8,772 bases of DNA from Saprospiraceae bacterium (lineage in GTDB: Bacteria > Bacteroidota > Bacteroidia > Chitinophagales > Saprospiraceae), in contig CANETR010000057.1 in the NCBI GenBank assembly GCA_947441325.1, positions 1-8,772 on the forward strand, in the 5' to 3' direction. Every line of letters starts with the position of its first letter. Position 1 is the stretch's first letter. A program made the translations under genes and the position numbers. The notes beneath the pieces were generated by a model. It made no database searches. It was not told the origin of the DNA and saw nothing but the letters and a program-made list of their open reading frames with translations. Below are positions 5,168 to 8,772 of the stretch, one piece after another.

Positions 5168-5185
5168 ATATCAGCAAAAGCAATT

Positions 5186-7363
5186 ATGTCTGTCAACAAT
5201 CAAAATAAAACCGTCGAAAGCAGGAACGAAGTCCTATGGCGGATTTATGTCGTGATGTTTGTCATGCTGCTAGGCTGTTTTATAATCATATTACGTATAG
5301 GAACGCTTCAAATCATAGAGGGGCCTGAGCTAAGAGAACAGGCCGATAGAATGCACATAAGAAAAAGGCCTGTAAAAGCTGCAAGGGGTAATATTTTGGC
5401 AGATGACGGGAAAAGTCTTTTGGCTACATCGCTGCCATATTATCAGTTAAATTGGGACCTGACTATTCCAAACCAAGATAGCTTTGTTTTTTATCTCGAT
5501 ACTATTTCTACGCTTTTGTCAAGTTTTATTGATGAAGATTTAACAGCTAATGCATTAAGAGATAAGTTAATAAGGGCCAGAGAGTCGAAAGATAAATTTT
5601 TCTTGATTAGAAAAAATGTTAGTTATAATGAGTTGCAGCAAGTAAAAACTTACCCAATATTCAACTCGGGTAATAAAATGAAAAGCGGACTAATAACTAT
5701 GGAAATGTCTAAGCGACAATATCCTTTTAAAATGTTGGCAAATAGAACAATAGGTTACAATAGGGTACTCGAGGGTCAGAAAAATGATAAAGACACATTG
5801 GCTATTGGATTGGAGGGATATTGGAACGATGTACTTTCGGGCGAAGAGGGACTGATGTGGATGCAACAGTTGGGCAAGGACATTTGGGTGCCGGTTAATG
5901 ATATTGCTAATGTAGAACCAAAAGCAGGCAATGATATTCTGACAACTATTAATGTTGACATACAGGATATAACCGAAAGGTCTTTGCTTGAAGCGCTCGA
6001 AACTTACGAAGCAGAGCATGGCTGTGCTATTGTAATGGATGTAAAAACAGGGGAGATAAAGGCTATTGCAAATATAGGTTTCAATAAAGAGCGTACTCAA
6101 TATTGGGAGGATTTTAATTATGCTGTAGGGGAGAACATTGAACCCGGATCTGTATTTAAACTTGCATCTATGATCGCCTTGCTTGAAGATGGGCATGTTA
6201 AACTCGATGACACAGTTAATTTGAATAAGGGAAAATGGAGGTTTTATGATGCTGTAATGGAAGATGCTTACCCTCATGGTATTTATTATACCACTTTGGG
6301 GGATGTTTTTGAAATGTCATCCAATGTGGGAATAGCAAAAACTATTCACAAATATTACAATGGCAGTAAAGAGCAGCAAATGCAGTTTATCAGAAGACTC
6401 AGCGAAATGGTACTTGATAAACCGACTGGTATTGATGTTGGCGGAGAGCGTCCACCATTTATAAAAGACCCCAACCGAAAGGACTGGTCGGGAATCTCAG
6501 CGCTGTGGATGGCGATAGGATATGAATTGGAAATGTCACCACTTCAAATGTTGACCTTTTATAATGCTGTTGCAAATGGCGGACAGATGATGAAACCTCA
6601 TTTGGTAAAAGAAGTTAGGTCTTATGGCGATTTGGTGGAGAAATTTGATCCGGTTACTGTGAAAAAAAGAATTGCGTCTAAAAAAACGCTGGATACAGCA
6701 AGGGATCTGCTTACAAGAGTTGTTTCAAGTACTCATGGTACGGCACATAATATTTACACGCCACAATATAAAATTGCCGGAAAAACTGGTACAGCGATTA
6801 TCAACTGGAAGGATTATCAAACGGGTAAAGAATCTAAACAATATCGTGCGTCTTTTGCTGGGTTTTTTCCAGCCGATAATCCGGTTTATTCCTGTATTGT
6901 AGTAGTTACAAATCCGAAGTGGGGCAATTTTGGCGGTATTGTAGCAGCGCCTGTATTTAGGAAAATAGCAGATTATTGCTACGCTTCCTCAATCGAGTCG
7001 CATTCATCTATCAATAAAGAGAAATTTGTATACACAGATGGAACCTTGCCAAAACTGCAGGTTGGTAATAAAAATGACCTTAAAACACTCTTAGATCACC
7101 TGAATATGCCCTATGCGGACGATTCGAAAAGTGATTGGTCGGTAGGTTTTGTTGAAAATGATTCTATAACGCTGTTGGGTAGAAGTGTTCAGGACGATAT
7201 AGTGCCAAATGTAGTTGGAATGGGATTGAAAGATGCACTTTATCTGCTCGAGAACAGGCGTTTGAAAGTGAAAGTAGTTGGTGTAGGAAAAGTAAAATCT
7301 CAATCTGTGAAAGCAGGTAAAAGCATAAAAGCAGTTCAGAATATAACCTTAGTATTAGGATAA
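5186..7363 (+). CDS. ftsI: Septal peptidoglycan transpeptidase (class B penicillin-binding protein, PBP3/FtsI) with PASTA domain
   Basis: This 725-residue protein is the septal D,D-transpeptidase that cross-links peptidoglycan at division. It has one N-terminal membrane anchor (about 17-39), then a PBP dimerisation/pedestal region (RPVKAARGNILADDGKSLLA, 61-80, is the usual start of that domain). The transpeptidase motifs are all present: SVFK with nucleophile Ser322 and Lys325 (EPGSVFKL), SSN at 378-380, and KTGT at 533-536 (AGKTGTA). After the catalytic domain comes a linker and one PASTA-like domain (about 672-725, starting VPNVVGMGLKDALYLLE), as in other Bacteroidota FtsI proteins. The PASTA second half (SQSVKAGKSIKAVQNITLVL) lacks the more usual proline and glycine residues. 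It starts 18 bp after the ftsL-like gene and ends 21 bp before murE, consistent with one operon. Confidence 0.96.
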   Translation: MSVNNQNKTVESRNEVLWRIYVVMFVMLLGCFIIILRIGTLQIIEGPELREQADRMHIRKRPVKAARGNILADDGKSLLATSLPYYQLNWDLTIPNQDSFVFYLDTISTLLSSFIDEDLTANALRDKLIRARESKDKFFLIRKNVSYNELQQVKTYPIFNSGNKMKSGLITMEMSKRQYPFKMLANRTIGYNRVLEGQKNDKDTLAIGLEGYWNDVLSGEEGLMWMQQLGKDIWVPVNDIANVEPKAGNDILTTINVDIQDITERSLLEALETYEAEHGCAIVMDVKTGEIKAIANIGFNKERTQYWEDFNYAVGENIEPGSVFKLASMIALLEDGHVKLDDTVNLNKGKWRFYDAVMEDAYPHGIYYTTLGDVFEMSSNVGIAKTIHKYYNGSKEQQMQFIRRLSEMVLDKPTGIDVGGERPPFIKDPNRKDWSGISALWMAIGYELEMSPLQMLTFYNAVANGGQMMKPHLVKEVRSYGDLVEKFDPVTVKKRIASKKTLDTARDLLTRVVSSTHGTAHNIYTPQYKIAGKTGTAIINWKDYQTGKESKQYRASFAGFFPADNPVYSCIVVVTNPKWGNFGGIVAAPVFRKIADYCYASSIESHSSINKEKFVYTDGTLPKLQVGNKNDLKTLLDHLNMPYADDSKSDWSVGFVENDSITLLGRSVQDDIVPNVVGMGLKDALYLLENRRLKVKVVGVGKVKSQSVKAGKSIKAVQNITLVLG

Positions 7364-7384
7364 AAGTAAAATTATAACTTAAAA

Positions 7385-8772
7385 ATGCGTTTAACCCATT
7401 TAATGAAAGGATTGGAATATGAAAGCAAAGGCAATTTGGAATTGCTCGATGCCGAATTATCCGAACTGGTTTTCGACTCGCGAAAAGCGAAGGCGGGAAC
7501 AGTTTTCCTTGCGCTGAAGGGTACTAATGCCGATGGACACGACTATATAGACAAGGCTATATCTCAGGGAGCCGAAATAGTCGTATGTGAAAGAATAGAC
7601 AATTTTGTTCCTAGTGTACTATACATACAAGTTGGAAACAGTCATCATGCGTTGGGAATAATGGCCTGTAATTTCTATGATAACCCTTCAAAACAGCTAA
7701 AATTAGTTGGTGTTACGGGTACTAATGGAAAGACCACTGTCGCAACCTTGCTGTATAAGCTCTTTAGGGCTATGAATCAACATGTAGGTCTAATCTCAAC
7801 AGTAGAAAATCGTATTGATGACAAGGTGTTGGAATCGACTCATACTACACCAGACCCAGTTTCATTGAATAAACTAATCGCTGAAATGCGTGATTCAGGT
7901 TGTGATTATGTTTTTATGGAAGTTAGCTCACATGCAGTAGATCAGGATAGAATTGCAGGCTTGGATTTTGATGGAGCAATTTTTACGAATATTTCACATG
8001 ATCACCTCGATTATCACGGTACTTTTCAGAATTATATCTATGCTAAAAAGATATTTTTCGATCAGTTGCCTTCACATGCATTTGCCCTGGTAAATTATGA
8101 TGATAAAAGAGGCATGGTAATGTTGCAGAACACAGAGGCAAAAAAATATGGTTTTTCCTTAAAAAGTTTATCCGATTTTAAAGCCAAAATTCTGGAAAAC
8201 AGCATCGATGGTCTTCTCCTTGAGATAGATGGCAGAGAGCTGCATTCAAGGCTTGTAGGAGATTTTAATGCTTATAATTTACTTTCGGTTTATGCAGCAG
8301 CACTATTGTTGGGCGAAGAAAAAGACGAAGTGTTAAAACTTATCAGCAACCTTTCTGCGGCAGAAGGAAGATTTGATTATCTAAGAAATGAAACAAACGA
8401 CATCAGCGCTATTGTAGATTATGCACATACACCCGACGCACTGGAAAAAGTCTTACTGACGCTACAAAAAATGTGTGGAAACGGTCGCATCATTACAGTG
8501 ATAGGTTGCGGAGGAGATCGTGACAAGAGCAAAAGACCTTTGATGGCTAAAATCGCCTCAAACTATTCTGATATTGCGTTACTCACTTCAGATAACCCTC
8601 GCTCAGAATCGCCCGAAGTTATACTTGCAGAAATGGAAAGCGGCATTCAAGCTCATGCAAAATCGAAGGTGCTTATCATTGCCGACAGAAGACAGGCAAT
8701 TAAAGCTGCCTGCAGGCTGGCACAAAGAGGTGACATTGTTCTTGTAGCAGGTAAGGGGCACGAAAAATATCA
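7385..8772 (+). CDS. murE: UDP-N-acetylmuramoyl-tripeptide synthetase MurE (3' end cut by window)
   Basis: ATG at 7385 opens a frame that runs without a stop to the window edge (462 complete codons plus two bases). MurE adds the third residue of the stem peptide to UDP-MurNAc-L-Ala-D-Glu in the cytoplasm, using ATP. Visible landmarks are the UDP-binding N-terminal domain (VFDSRKAKAGTVFLALKG, 29-46), the ATP-binding loop VTGTNGKTTVATL (110-122), TTPDP (154-158), FMEVSSHAVDQDRI (177-190), NISHDHLDYHGT (202-213), the likely carbamylated lysine in YAKKIFF (219-225), SAAEGRFDYL (324-333) and VDYAHTPDAL (344-353). DNPR at 403-406 is the motif associated with meso-diaminopimelate as substrate, as in Gram-negatives, rather than lysine. 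About 25-30 C-terminal residues are missing compared with typical length. It follows ftsI by 21 bp; mraY and murD would be expected next. Confidence 0.96.
   Translation, partial: MRLTHLMKGLEYESKGNLELLDAELSELVFDSRKAKAGTVFLALKGTNADGHDYIDKAISQGAEIVVCERIDNFVPSVLYIQVGNSHHALGIMACNFYDNPSKQLKLVGVTGTNGKTTVATLLYKLFRAMNQHVGLISTVENRIDDKVLESTHTTPDPVSLNKLIAEMRDSGCDYVFMEVSSHAVDQDRIAGLDFDGAIFTNISHDHLDYHGTFQNYIYAKKIFFDQLPSHAFALVNYDDKRGMVMLQNTEAKKYGFSLKSLSDFKAKILENSIDGLLLEIDGRELHSRLVGDFNAYNLLSVYAAALLLGEEKDEVLKLISNLSAAEGRFDYLRNETNDISAIVDYAHTPDALEKVLLTLQKMCGNGRIITVIGCGGDRDKSKRPLMAKIASNYSDIALLTSDNPRSESPEVILAEMESGIQAHAKSKVLIIADRRQAIKAACRLAQRGDIVLVAGKGHEKY

Noticed and set aside
5690..6277. A 195-codon open frame antisense to ftsI
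   Set aside because: It lies wholly within the intact, motif-verified ftsI gene, its translation is rich in Cys, His, Ile and Tyr with no recognisable domain, and it has no promoter or partner gene. It is a shadow of the coding strand.

Overview
The window looks like chromosomal DNA of a member of the Bacteroidota, most likely class Bacteroidia. The evidence is a 290-residue primary sigma factor without region 1.1, start codons mostly lacking Shine-Dalgarno sequences, promoter-like TTG-N19/20-TAnnTTTG elements, an FtsL-like protein of the Bacteroidota type between rsmH and ftsI, a transpeptidase with one C-terminal PASTA domain, and AT-rich spacers. No phage, IS, CRISPR, tRNA or rRNA signature was seen.

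Layout. Positions 1-102 are the tail of an unidentified forward gene that converges, with a 1-bp gap, on a reverse-strand endonuclease III gene (nth, 104-796). Upstream of nth on the same strand is the primary sigma factor gene (rpoD/sigA, 897-1769), closed by a strong intrinsic terminator at 836-877. The 447-bp spacer 1770-2216 holds divergent promoters. One is for rpoD, whose predicted leader contains a perfect 15-bp hairpin. The other is for a forward pair of small genes: an XRE-like helix-turn-helix protein with a coiled-coil tail (2217-2624) and a 97-residue coiled-coil protein (2657-2950). The 461-bp spacer 2951-3411 carries a possible structured RNA or structured 3' UTR (about 2947-3066), a strong intrinsic terminator (3084-3120), a small hairpin, and three exactly 10-bp-phased GTGGG repeats that match MraZ operator sites.

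From 3412 to the right edge is the start of the division and cell wall (dcw) cluster: mraZ, rsmH (mraW), ftsL-like, ftsI and murE, the last cut by the window edge. The genes are tightly packed (one 23-bp overlap, then gaps of 3, 18 and 21 bp), as expected for one operon. MraZ probably represses the operon through its own boxes. RsmH methylates 16S rRNA. The FtsL-like protein and FtsI belong to the septal wall synthesis machinery. MurE makes the UDP-MurNAc-tripeptide and carries the DNPR motif typical of meso-diaminopimelate addition.

The dcw, rpoD and nth genes are ordinary housekeeping genes. The less explained part is the segment between rpoD and mraZ: two small coiled-coil proteins, the possible structured RNA, and an 11-nt element in that RNA that is perfectly complementary to one arm of the rpoD leader hairpin. 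All RNA and regulatory proposals here come from reading the sequence by eye, without folding software or database searches.
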